Part shown: piece by piece, positions 15,815-24,111 of the stretch | How the letters are laid out: each line of letters opens with the position of its first letter | Position numbering within the stretch: the first letter of the stretch is position 1 | Assembly (NCBI GenBank): GCA_905479925.1 | Contig: CAJQOL010000146.1 | Coordinates: 1-50,350 of the forward strand | DNA from: an uncultured Kangiellaceae bacterium | Lineage (GTDB): Bacteria; Pseudomonadota; Gammaproteobacteria; Enterobacterales; Kangiellaceae | Reading direction: 5' to 3' | Length of the DNA stretch: 50,350 bases | Notes under the pieces: model-generated | Database searches by the model: none | Told to the model about the DNA's origin: nothing | Seen by the model: the letters and a program-made list of their open reading frames with translations, nothing else | Position numbers and translations under genes: made by a program

Positions 15815-18800
15815 TTCGATATTTTGCGGCGCATCCCACCGCCGCCACGCTACTGATGCTTCTTCTAGTTGGCATGGGCCTGGCGGTATTACCCGATATT
15901 AAGCGAGAGACTTTTCCGGAAATAAAAGTTTATTCCCTTGAAATCAAAGTCCCTTATCCGGGCGCTAGCCCCTTAGATGTCGAACAAGGTATTTGTTTAA
16001 GTCTAGAGGATGCCTTAGATGGCATTAGTTTTATTGATGAAAAAACTTGTGAAGCTCGTCAGAATCTAGGATTAGCCACGGTTAAGATGCTGGAACAAGG
16101 GGACTTTCAAAAATTCACCGATGACGTTAAAAGCGCCGTGGATGGAATTAACGATTTTCCAAACTTAGCTGAAGATGCAATTGTCAGTGAACAAGGTCGA
16201 ACCCAAAATGTAGTAGCGGTCGCGTTAACAGCTGATATACCCCGATCGGAATTAAAGAATCTCGCTGAAAAGATAAAACAAAAAATGCTTAAGCAACCCA
16301 ATATTCCCTTGGTTAGAGTCAGCGGTTTTTCGGAACGGCAACTGCGGGTTCAAGTAAGTCAAAGCAACTTAAGGCAATACGGGCTTAGTCTACAAGAACT
16401 GTCTAACCTTATCGCTAAACAAGGCTTAGACTTGCCTTTGGGCTCGATTGAAACGGACCAAGTAGAAGTTCAGATTCGATTTAGTGACGAGCGAAGAAAT
16501 CCAACAGATTTAGCCAATCTCGTGGTGATTAAAGGAGAACATGGTAATGAAGTTCGACTGGGTGATATCGCAACAATTATTGATACCTTTGAGCTAGCGG
16601 AAGACAAAGTCACTTTTAACGGACTGCCCGCAGCGCTATTAAAAGTAAGTAAAAATACGGTGGATGATAGCTTGGAAGTTCTTAGTGCTGTTGAGTTGTT
16701 TATTCAACAGGAGTCATCGCAACTTCCAAACGGGGTCAATCTGGAAATCACTCAAGATGCAACAAGCATCGTCAAGGACAGAATAAGCATGTTGCTGTCC
16801 AATGCTTGGCAAGGATTGCTGTTAGTATTTGCAACCATGTGGCTATTTTTTACGATTCGTTATGCCTTTTGGGTCGTTATGGGATTACCCGTGTCATTTT
16901 TGGCAAGCGCGTTTTTGCTCAGCCAGTTCGGCATCACCATTAATATGATTTCCATGGTGGCCCTACTTTTAGCGCTTGGTATTTTAATGGATGACGCAAT
17001 CGTAATATCAGAGTCAATTGGAAGCCAAATCAAAAAAGGGTTAAAGCCACTTGAAGCAGCGGTTGTTGGCACTTCAATGGTCGCTCGAGGCGTTGCCTCT
17101 TCTTTTGCAACAACGCTTTGTATTTTTATTGGCTTAGTTTTTATTGAAGGCGACTTAGGCCAGATATTAAAAGTGATACCCATTGTCTTAATTTCTGTTA
17201 TCACTGTCTCACTGGTGGAAGCATTTCTCATCCTGCCGAGTCATTTGTACCATTCTCTTTCACACGCCCATAACAAGAAGGTTTCTAAGTTTAGAAAAGA
17301 CTTCGAAGAAAGGTTTGAGCGACTTCGACAAAAAATGTTTAGAGTCGTCGAAAAAACCATCCAATACCGTTATGCGTTTGTAGGTGGAGTCATCGCTCTC
17401 TTTTTCGTATCGCTGAGCATGCTAATTTCAGGTACGTTAAAATTTTCCGCGTTCCCAAATGTTGAAGGAGACATGGTAGAAGCTCGAGTTCTCATGCCTG
17501 CTGGCACACCACTTAAAACGACCGAGCAAATCGTTGAACAGTTGTTAGAAGGTTTAAGAGACGTCGACCAACAATTATCTAAAAATGAAAAAGAATCGTT
17601 GGTTAAATCAGTAACCGTTAGCCACAATCAGAACAGTGACGCGTTTGAAAGCGGTCCTCACTTGGCTACCATCACGGTCGACTTGCTAACCGCAGAAACC
17701 CGCAATAGTCGTATACAAACGATCATTGATAAATGGCGAGCGAGTACTGGTGATATTCCTGCAGCGCAAACGATCTCTTTTAAAGAACCGGCTATCGGGC
17801 CCAGTGGTCGTGCGATTCAAATTAGGCTCAGCGGAGAAGACTTTAATCAACTTTCAGAAGCTTCGCTAAAACTACAAAACTGGTTGGCGGGCTATCCCGG
17901 CGTTAATAATTTAATTGACGACTTGAGACCCGGAAAGCCTGAGTTTACTTTGAAGCTAAAACCCGGTGCTTTCGCATTAGGGATCGACTCTCAAAATATT
18001 GCTAATCAAGTAAGGGCTGCATTTCAAGGGAGTAAAGTCCTCGAAACAAATGTCGGTCAAGAAACTTTTGAAGTAACGGTCATGTTAGATCAAGAATCGC
18101 GTGACGAATTTATTGACTTCGATAACTTTCCAATTATAAACGCTCAAACAGGAGCCATCATTCCGCTATCGAGTGTTGCTACTATCGAGTCAACGCGAGG
18201 CTATTCCAGAATTAGCCGAGTCGATAATACTAGGACGGTGACGGTGTATGGTGACATTGATAGCTCAGTCAATAATACCAAACAAGTGGTCAATGATTTG
18301 AGTCAACGCTGGATACCTGAGTTTGAGAAAGCATTTCCAGAAGTCTCTTTATCAATAGAAGGTGAAATTAAGAATGGCGCGGTAACCCAAGGCTCTATGG
18401 CTCGTTCATTCATTTTTGGATTAATGGGGGTGTTTCTTTTACTGTCGTTTCAGTTTAAAAGCTATGCTGAACCTTTGGTTGTTTTAGTGGCTATTCCTCT
18501 CGGATTGATTGGTGTTATTTGGGGACATTTAATTATGGGCCTCGATTTCACCATGCCGTCAATGTTGGGGTTTGTTTCGTTAGCGGGCATCGTCGTGAAT
18601 GATTCTATTCTGCTGGTAGAGTTTGTAAAGAAACGGGTCCAGCAAGGTTTGTCGGTTCATGATGCCGCCGCCAAAGCGAGCTATGATCGATTTAGAGCGG
18701 TATTTTTGACATCCATTACAACGATTGCAGGTATGACACCGCTGTTATTCGAAACGAGTTTACAAGCTCAGGTATTAATCCCATTAGCCACGAGCATTGT

Positions 18801-18915
18801 GTTTGGCATTGCCACATCGACGATGTTGGTTCTATTTGTGCTACCAAGCCTATATTCGATTCTAGAGGATTTTGGTATTGCTAAGCCAATGCCACATGTT
18901 GTCGAAGAGATTTAG
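15811..18915 (+). CDS. RND-family inner-membrane efflux pump (AcrB/HAE1-like)
   Basis: The start is ATG 15811 (1034 aa) in an ATGA overlap with the adaptor stop; an upstream GTG at 15793 is possible but less likely. The N-terminus IRYFAAHPTAATLLMLLLVGMGLAVLPDI is the first membrane helix. The transmembrane proton-relay motif LLALGILMDDAIVISE with paired Asp is present (about 388-403), and the second repeat has LAGIVVNDSILLVEFVKK. Length and two-fold repeat match full pumps. It uses the proton gradient to export substrates from membrane and periplasm. The subclass is not clear: the sequence resembles the divergent HAE1-like pumps with a single MFP gene and no outer-membrane gene. Substrates are unknown. 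Confidence 0.94.
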   Translation: MIRYFAAHPTAATLLMLLLVGMGLAVLPDIKRETFPEIKVYSLEIKVPYPGASPLDVEQGICLSLEDALDGISFIDEKTCEARQNLGLATVKMLEQGDFQKFTDDVKSAVDGINDFPNLAEDAIVSEQGRTQNVVAVALTADIPRSELKNLAEKIKQKMLKQPNIPLVRVSGFSERQLRVQVSQSNLRQYGLSLQELSNLIAKQGLDLPLGSIETDQVEVQIRFSDERRNPTDLANLVVIKGEHGNEVRLGDIATIIDTFELAEDKVTFNGLPAALLKVSKNTVDDSLEVLSAVELFIQQESSQLPNGVNLEITQDATSIVKDRISMLLSNAWQGLLLVFATMWLFFTIRYAFWVVMGLPVSFLASAFLLSQFGITINMISMVALLLALGILMDDAIVISESIGSQIKKGLKPLEAAVVGTSMVARGVASSFATTLCIFIGLVFIEGDLGQILKVIPIVLISVITVSLVEAFLILPSHLYHSLSHAHNKKVSKFRKDFEERFERLRQKMFRVVEKTIQYRYAFVGGVIALFFVSLSMLISGTLKFSAFPNVEGDMVEARVLMPAGTPLKTTEQIVEQLLEGLRDVDQQLSKNEKESLVKSVTVSHNQNSDAFESGPHLATITVDLLTAETRNSRIQTIIDKWRASTGDIPAAQTISFKEPAIGPSGRAIQIRLSGEDFNQLSEASLKLQNWLAGYPGVNNLIDDLRPGKPEFTLKLKPGAFALGIDSQNIANQVRAAFQGSKVLETNVGQETFEVTVMLDQESRDEFIDFDNFPIINAQTGAIIPLSSVATIESTRGYSRISRVDNTRTVTVYGDIDSSVNNTKQVVNDLSQRWIPEFEKAFPEVSLSIEGEIKNGAVTQGSMARSFIFGLMGVFLLLSFQFKSYAEPLVVLVAIPLGLIGVIWGHLIMGLDFTMPSMLGFVSLAGIVVNDSILLVEFVKKRVQQGLSVHDAAAKASYDRFRAVFLTSITTIAGMTPLLFETSLQAQVLIPLATSIVFGIATSTMLVLFVLPSLYSILEDFGIAKPMPHVVEEI

Positions 18916-19030
18916 TGGGTGAATGGGTTTGTTAGAGTTTCTAGATAAGGTTAAGGGAGGTTGATTTGAGATTGGTAATAGCGACTTGATTATAACTGCC
19001 TTATCTGCAACAGTCTTATTTATGACAGTC

Positions 19031-19459
19031 TTACTCAATATAGAAACTCGAAGATTCAGCCATTGTCCGATTAGTTTTCTTAATGCTGTCCCATCCACCC
19101 AACAGAACCAAACGGTACTTGCCGCTGGTAGCCTGTGCACACTGGTTATCCTTCATATCCCATGTCTCAGTGATTACTTTTCCAGGTGGTAACTCTATCG
19201 GTGATTTCTTGCATTTTGAGCGGCATGGACAGCCGGTATCGGCCCGAATAAAAATCCATTTTTGGTTTACTTGTTGCTGTACCGAAAGGCGATAATACGC
19301 CGCCTGATGTTCCGATTGATTAACAATATTCACAACGAATTTGTCTGTTGCGCGATAGTTGTTTTTGTCAGTTGTTAAAGTGATCATTTCTTGACTATAG
19401 GATAGGTTAGCTACCACCGCGACGGACAATGCTATCAATAAATTACTTAGTTGTTTCAT
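19031..19459 (-). CDS. Small secreted protein with predicted Ig-like fold
   Basis: The start is taken at ATG 19459 (142 aa), giving a good Sec signal MKQLSNLLIALSVAVVANLSYS; a frame open 13 codons further has no better start. The mature protein begins QEMITLTTDKNNYRATDKFVVNIVNQSEH and is beta-rich, with a cysteine cluster DTGCPCRSKC followed by KSPIELPPGK and later an isolated Cys (DNQCAQ). The pattern of alternating strands and the phrase 'PPGKVITETWDMKDN' recall BsuPI-type/Ig-like inhibitor domains, but I do not recognise the family with certainty. It is convergent with the RND pump gene and followed by no terminator that I can identify. Confidence 0.7.
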   Translation of the reverse strand: MKQLSNLLIALSVAVVANLSYSQEMITLTTDKNNYRATDKFVVNIVNQSEHQAAYYRLSVQQQVNQKWIFIRADTGCPCRSKCKKSPIELPPGKVITETWDMKDNQCAQATSGKYRLVLLGGWDSIKKTNRTMAESSSFYIE

Positions 19460-19567
19460 GATTTTTTGCCTTTTGTTTTGATCGACCGGCTGTATCAATT
19501 ATAACGCCCATATTTATGGGTTTTCTAGAGTAAAATTATTGGTAAGTCTATTACTCGCTCCAACGGG

Positions 19568-20683
19568 CTATTCATTCCAAGGTGACTCTCCTCTCAACGT
19601 AAACTTCTTGCTAAGGTAATCTTCACGATTAGTATATCCGCCAGCTAAATGCCTAAACCCAGTAAAACCACTTCTGGCATGCAGTACACGCCAGTTATCA
19701 AACCAAACGGCTCGCCCGGGCTTTAACTGAAAAGTAATTTGATAGGCCGGGTCATTAATCAGCTTCTGAAATAAACCATAAGCGTTATAGAATTCTTGCT
19801 GATCATTTTCGCTGAGCATAAACGGACTGCGGTCAAAATTGTTAAAACAGATTTGCTGGAAATGACCCGCTTCATCCTCACTAATCACCTCATGTTTTGC
19901 TCTTAACTGTATACCATCCTCCATATAATGGGCAGGCACCTTAATTTGCGTGAGAATATCAAAAGCCCGTGGATTTTCATCCTTTATCGTTTGAGCTACT
20001 TTAAAACCATCCGAAAACTGATTAAAACCACCTTGTCCGTCAAATGCTAAGCAATGCAATAGTTGCAACCCTGGAGGATCGATGGCGTAAGTACCATCCG
20101 TATGTAAACCAATTCCTACGTTAGTATATGCGCTGTCACTATGGGCTTCATTATTAGAAAAATTCCAGAGGCCACCAAATACCGTTTCGCGAATGTAGCC
20201 AACTTGTTCAAGCAGCTTTTTGGTTGCCCCCATGTCGGTAGGCATATCTGAAAAGGTAACTATACCGTGCTTTTCTATCGCATCAATTACCGGTAAAAAC
20301 TTGTCTCCAGAGGAAGTCACTTGAGAAAAGTTAAAATCCGAAATATCGTCTTGTAAATCAGTATTCCACAATTGGTAAACCGGCTCTTTGAGCTCATCAA
20401 ACGCGATTGCATAAAGAAACTTAGCGTCATATTCACTGATTACATCTTCCGACAACCATTTAACAAGTAACTTATGGCCGTTTTCAATCACTTGAAAATC
20501 TTTAATTCCCGGCGATGCCGGTAGTGCAAACGTTTCGACATCCCGTTGCAGCGTGATTTTATTAAGGCTTTGACCATCCGTACTGTGGTCCCGTAACCAA
20601 AACAGACTAAATCGAGTGACTTGGCCATTAACAAACTTAATTGAAAGACTATCATTAATTTTTTTACAGTCTTCTATGACCAT
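19568..20683 (-). CDS. Gamma-butyrobetaine/trimethyllysine-type Fe(II)/2-oxoglutarate dioxygenase
   Basis: The 371-aa protein has the two-domain layout of gamma-butyrobetaine hydroxylase and trimethyllysine hydroxylase. An N-terminal DUF971-like domain (FSLFWLRDHSTDG, about 26-37) precedes a TauD/TfdA double-stranded beta-helix domain. Iron ligands are HTDGTY (H194, D196) and WRVLHARSGFTG (H335), with R344 (FRHLAGGY) positioned to bind 2-oxoglutarate. The four zinc-ligand residues seen in the human enzymes' N-domain (Cys after WLRD) are absent here, so the structural zinc site is lost. The reaction is likely hydroxylation of a quaternary-amine substrate in carnitine metabolism, but no carnitine gene is adjacent. 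It is also possible that the true substrate is another betaine. Confidence 0.85.
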   Translation of the reverse strand: MVIEDCKKINDSLSIKFVNGQVTRFSLFWLRDHSTDGQSLNKITLQRDVETFALPASPGIKDFQVIENGHKLLVKWLSEDVISEYDAKFLYAIAFDELKEPVYQLWNTDLQDDISDFNFSQVTSSGDKFLPVIDAIEKHGIVTFSDMPTDMGATKKLLEQVGYIRETVFGGLWNFSNNEAHSDSAYTNVGIGLHTDGTYAIDPPGLQLLHCLAFDGQGGFNQFSDGFKVAQTIKDENPRAFDILTQIKVPAHYMEDGIQLRAKHEVISEDEAGHFQQICFNNFDRSPFMLSENDQQEFYNAYGLFQKLINDPAYQITFQLKPGRAVWFDNWRVLHARSGFTGFRHLAGGYTNREDYLSKKFTLRGESPWNE

Positions 20684-21031
20684 AAATATAACTCCAATAT
20701 ATATTAAAACTAATAAAGATAATTCGATTATTCTCTAGATAACGATGACTTGTAAATGTGTAAAACATTACAATTATCGATTAGTTTGCTTCTTACCACT
20801 AATTTTCAACCACTAGATCATCCCTAGCAATTTTTTAGCGCTAAGAGAAGTCTGTCAAAACTACTCCGTTCGGAGCAAAATAGTCGGCTAGGACTCTATT
20901 TAATTATTTAGACTGAATTTTTATTGGAGTGTTTGTTCAATCAATTTACTTTTAACTTTGTTCCCAAAATAACAAAAACGCAGCACGAGTATTTAACAGC
21001 TGGCTAAAAGAAAGCCATGGCGCTTGGCTTC
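20684..21031. other. 348-bp intergenic region, no gene seen
   Basis: AT-rich sequence between the dioxygenase start and the stop of the 601-residue membrane protein, both minus strand. It must hold the dioxygenase promoter. A compact hairpin CTCCG-TT-CGGAG lies near 20866-20877, and a terminator-like hairpin sits at 21002-21030. Confidence 0.5.
21002..21030 (-). terminator. Rho-independent terminator of the 601-aa membrane protein gene
   Basis: On the minus strand AAGCCA (21030-21025) and TGGCTT (21017-21012) form a stem with a 7-nt loop, followed by TCTTTT. It lies two bases past the gene's stop codon. Confidence 0.55.
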
Positions 21032-22837
21032 CTATTTCACATCAAGACCAGAATCTAATGAGTTATCACCGTCTAAGTTGATGTCGTTCCGTTCAGTTTC
21101 ACCTTCAATTCTTTCACGAGGAATTTCATTAGCAATTTGCCCTCCAACATTGTTTTTGTTGGAGCGAGTTTCTTCATTAACTTGATAAATTGTACTGGCC
21201 GACGCGAGATCTTTTTGATTCACACTAGCAATGGTTTCCCGATTACCTAAGAATTCTCTCATTTCAGATGTTATTTTGTCGAGATCGTCATCCGCTTTAT
21301 GCAGCTCCAAAATACGCCGGTAGTATTCCAGGTTATTCGAACCGCTTTCAGCGAAACAACTAGTCACTAGACGACTAGTTAATATCCAAGGCGTAAGGCT
21401 CGAACGAACAACCACATTCTCAGACCGGGTGCTATCGTGTATGCCGGTTCCCGTACTCACTTTTGATTCCGAATAGGTACCATGACACTGAAAGTAGACG
21501 AGCAGTGATTCAAAGTGCATTTCTGACCAATAAACCCGTGCGGAATTACTGATAATTTGACCAAACACCCAAAGAATCATTGGATAAGCAAGCGCATTTA
21601 TTGCGGGAATAATATCTGAAGTAATTTGAGTAACGGGCTCTATCGCAAAATAAAACATAATGGCCGCAACCGCTAACAGCGATTCACCGGCACAAGTACC
21701 GATAATTCGAAGCAATTTGAATAACGGCGTTATCGGTAATGCTTTAAAAACAGGCTGAGTCTCTTGCACCATTTCGCCAGAAAATTTTCCTTTGTCATTA
21801 CTACCTTGTTCAACTAAGCGAGCGTCAAAATCTCTATAGACTCGATTAGGTATTTCCTTATAGCGGCGATTCGCCATAACAATATTTTCAAAGTTGATAA
21901 AAATTTCTTGTGGATGAATACTTTCCTGCCAATTAGTGCGAAATTCAGAAACATCGGTTTTAGGATTGGCAAGTTTAGCTCTTAAAAAGGTTAAAAATAA
22001 CCCGTAAGCGGTAGCTACCGCAGCGAGTACAGTTATAAAAATTACATAACTTCCAGCGGATATAGGCAGCTCTGGTAGCGGTGTAACGTCATGATGAATG
22101 TAGCTTAGAATCACCGGCGCCAAGATAGAAAATGCCACCATCAAAACGATGCCCTTTGAACCAGCGGATTGAACTGTCCCACATAGAAGTCGTTGCAAAG
22201 GTGATCGCCGTTGGCTCCAAACAATAAAAAGATAGACAGCAAGAAGAATACTAAGCCAATCAAGAACCGGCGTATTAGAAATATCAGTTAAACCGGTACT
22301 TCCCGAGAACCAAGCGAGCCCGAAACATAAGAAAGCCAATAAACTGTATATCATTCCCGATCCCAGCTTCTGCGCCAAATTACGAATAGGATAAGGCATG
22401 AATAAAAGTCGCGGCATCAGTGTATGCAGCATCCGTGCTAACCAACCATCAGGTTCAACAAAAGTTGTATTCTTGCGGCCCATCATCATTTGTTCAATAT
22501 TCTTGTCGCCATAAGCAACAAACGGCTCTTTTACATGGGATTCACTTTTACCAACATTTCTCGCCAAGCTAGCTGGAACACCTCTACCCACATAGAAACG
22601 CATCACTTTGAACAAACCGCGACCAGTCGCCAAAATGCCGTTGCTCAGTAACAGAATACCCATACCCAGCGATAACCACGCCGCAGTTTTTTCACCATCA
22701 TTAACTAAGTCTTTGACAGCAAATAATGCCACTACACCGATTATTGTGACAATGAGTCCGCGAATAGTTAATACAAACCCTTCAAACTTAAAAGGTTTTT
22801 TTATGCCTAAGGTATCCGAACCGTATTCAAAAGCCAT
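21032..22837 (-). CDS. Multi-pass inner-membrane protein of unknown function (601 aa)
   Basis: I do not recognise this family. Hydrophobic segments give about eight membrane passes: roughly 21-41, 51-71, 160-180, 191-207, 229-247, 262-285, 376-400 and 410-430. A soluble loop lies between the second and third (about 72-159) and another between the sixth and seventh (286-375). The last 170 residues are hydrophilic and end in an acidic, Asn/Asp-rich low-complexity tail (ERNDINLDGDNSLDSGLDVK). Polar soluble parts with few sequence landmarks suggest a scaffold or signalling role, but this is speculation. The gene starts 52 bp after the CBS stop in the same direction. A terminator-like hairpin directly follows it. 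Confidence 0.85.
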   Translation of the reverse strand: MAFEYGSDTLGIKKPFKFEGFVLTIRGLIVTIIGVVALFAVKDLVNDGEKTAAWLSLGMGILLLSNGILATGRGLFKVMRFYVGRGVPASLARNVGKSESHVKEPFVAYGDKNIEQMMMGRKNTTFVEPDGWLARMLHTLMPRLLFMPYPIRNLAQKLGSGMIYSLLAFLCFGLAWFSGSTGLTDISNTPVLDWLSILLAVYLFIVWSQRRSPLQRLLCGTVQSAGSKGIVLMVAFSILAPVILSYIHHDVTPLPELPISAGSYVIFITVLAAVATAYGLFLTFLRAKLANPKTDVSEFRTNWQESIHPQEIFINFENIVMANRRYKEIPNRVYRDFDARLVEQGSNDKGKFSGEMVQETQPVFKALPITPLFKLLRIIGTCAGESLLAVAAIMFYFAIEPVTQITSDIIPAINALAYPMILWVFGQIISNSARVYWSEMHFESLLVYFQCHGTYSESKVSTGTGIHDSTRSENVVVRSSLTPWILTSRLVTSCFAESGSNNLEYYRRILELHKADDDLDKITSEMREFLGNRETIASVNQKDLASASTIYQVNEETRSNKNNVGGQIANEIPRERIEGETERNDINLDGDNSLDSGLDVK

Positions 22838-22889
22838 TTATTATATTTCCTTAATCTAATCCTTAAACGAGCTGGTTAATAACTACAGG

Positions 22890-23840
22890 TTATTCAAAAC
22901 CGTTTTCTTGACGCCAGTCTTCGTCGACAAATTTTGTAAGATAGTTTCTGATACCGTCGGGCAAAATAACGACACAGTTTTGACCGGATTTCAGCTGTTT
23001 AGCTTGCTGCATCATGGCCATCATTGCAGAACCAGATGAACCACCAACTAATAGCCCTTCTTCTTTCATTAATAAACGAGCATATTTAAAAGCTTCTTTA
23101 TCATTGGTTTTAACCCATTGGTCAACTAGGTCTCGGTCGAGCACATCTGGAATGAAATCATAACCAATTCCTTCTACATGGTAGGATTTAATTTCTTCAG
23201 GTCCAGCTAAAAGCGAACCTTCCGGGTCTGCACCAACGATTGTGGCATTAGGGTAGGTTTGTTTTATTTTTTTCGCAATACCGGTCAAAGTGCCACCGGT
23301 ACCTACTCCAATGACCACCATATCAACATCGCCATCTACGTCATCAATAATCTCTTGACCTGTGCCGTCATAATGGGCATTTGGGTTTGACGGGTTCGAG
23401 TACTGGTCTAAGATATGTGCGTTTGGTAGCTCTTTCTGAAGCTTTTTAGCCACTTCTATATGTGACTCAGGGTCGTCCCATGCCGCCTCTGTCGGTGTTC
23501 TTATGATTTCAGCCCCTAAAGCTTCTAATACTACCTGTTTTTCCTTACTCATTTTCTGCGGCATTGTGATGATAATGCGGTAACCCAAGGAGGCACCTGC
23601 TAACGCCATGCCAATACCCGTGTTACCGCTAGTGGCCTCAATTAAGGTATCACCAGGCTTTATTCGACCGGACTCTTGGGCGTCTAGGACCATTTGTCGT
23701 GCAATTCTATCCTTCGTGGAACCGCCGGGGTTCATAAACTCACATTTGGCATAGACATTACACTCTAAATCCTTTGCTACCTTATTGAGTTTAACAAGCG
23801 GCGTGTTACCTATAGCTTCAACGATATTGTTATATTGCAT
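22890..23840 (-). CDS. Cystathionine beta-synthase-like PLP enzyme, catalytic core only
   Basis: The 316-aa fold-type II PLP enzyme has MNPGGSTKDRIARQMV (Schiff-base lysine K43), the phosphate/substrate loop EATSGNTGIGMALAG, and GVGTGGTLTGIAKKI. Features separating it from O-acetylserine sulfhydrylases and matching the eukaryote-type cystathionine beta-synthases include TPTEAAWDDPESHI, VEGIGYDFIPDVLDR, LLVGGSSGSAM and VILPDGIRNYLTKFVDEDW. It lacks the C-terminal CBS regulatory pair found in the animal enzyme. It probably condenses serine and homocysteine to cystathionine in reverse transsulfuration; no cystathionine gamma-lyase lies beside it. A cysteine synthase role is the alternative. It is divergent from the TetR-MMPL operon. 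Confidence 0.85.
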   Translation of the reverse strand: MQYNNIVEAIGNTPLVKLNKVAKDLECNVYAKCEFMNPGGSTKDRIARQMVLDAQESGRIKPGDTLIEATSGNTGIGMALAGASLGYRIIITMPQKMSKEKQVVLEALGAEIIRTPTEAAWDDPESHIEVAKKLQKELPNAHILDQYSNPSNPNAHYDGTGQEIIDDVDGDVDMVVIGVGTGGTLTGIAKKIKQTYPNATIVGADPEGSLLAGPEEIKSYHVEGIGYDFIPDVLDRDLVDQWVKTNDKEAFKYARLLMKEEGLLVGGSSGSAMMAMMQQAKQLKSGQNCVVILPDGIRNYLTKFVDEDWRQENGFE

Positions 23841-24026
23841 TCATAGATCCTAAGTTTGGTGGATATGGTTAAAAATTAGCAAACATTCTATCTGTTAATG
23901 CCTTATGACTAAAGAATAAATTGCTGGATGTAGGTTTTATGATTAATAGACCGTGTTTATTGCCAGACTAAACCAGCCAAAATCCTTATTTTTAGGTAAA
24001 AACAACCTTATTTTGTCGATTTAAAC

Positions 24027-24054
24027 TTGCGTTCTGCCGTTTTGCCCCTATAAT
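24027..24054 (+). promoter_or_regulatory. Strong sigma70 promoter of the TetR-MMPL operon
   Basis: TTGCGT (24027-24032), a 16-bp spacer and a perfect TATAAT (24049-24054) precede the TetR gene by 57 bp. The last four bases of the -10 fall inside the palindrome, so a bound repressor would block polymerase directly. Confidence 0.75.
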
Positions 24055-24084
24055 GACGATTCGTCACGTGACGAATCGTCATTA
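24051..24084. promoter_or_regulatory. Perfect 34-bp palindromic operator, two palindromic 11-mers
   Basis: The 17-bp arms (24051-24067 and 24068-24084) match without error around the centre CAC|GTG. Each arm contains an 11-mer palindrome of its own, GACGATTCGTC (24055-24065) and GACGAATCGTC (24070-24080), separated by ACGT. That suits two TetR dimers side by side, as in QacR-type binding. It covers the -10 and probable start of transcription of the adjacent TetR gene, so autoregulation is the natural reading. Confidence 0.82.
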
Positions 24085-24111
24085 ATAAAGTTTTATCGAG
24101 ATAGTATAGTT

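Noticed and set aside
19507-19526. Hairpin CCCATA-TT-TATGGG followed by TTTTCT on the plus strand as a terminator
   Set aside because: No plus-strand gene reads into it, and on the minus strand no T-run follows.
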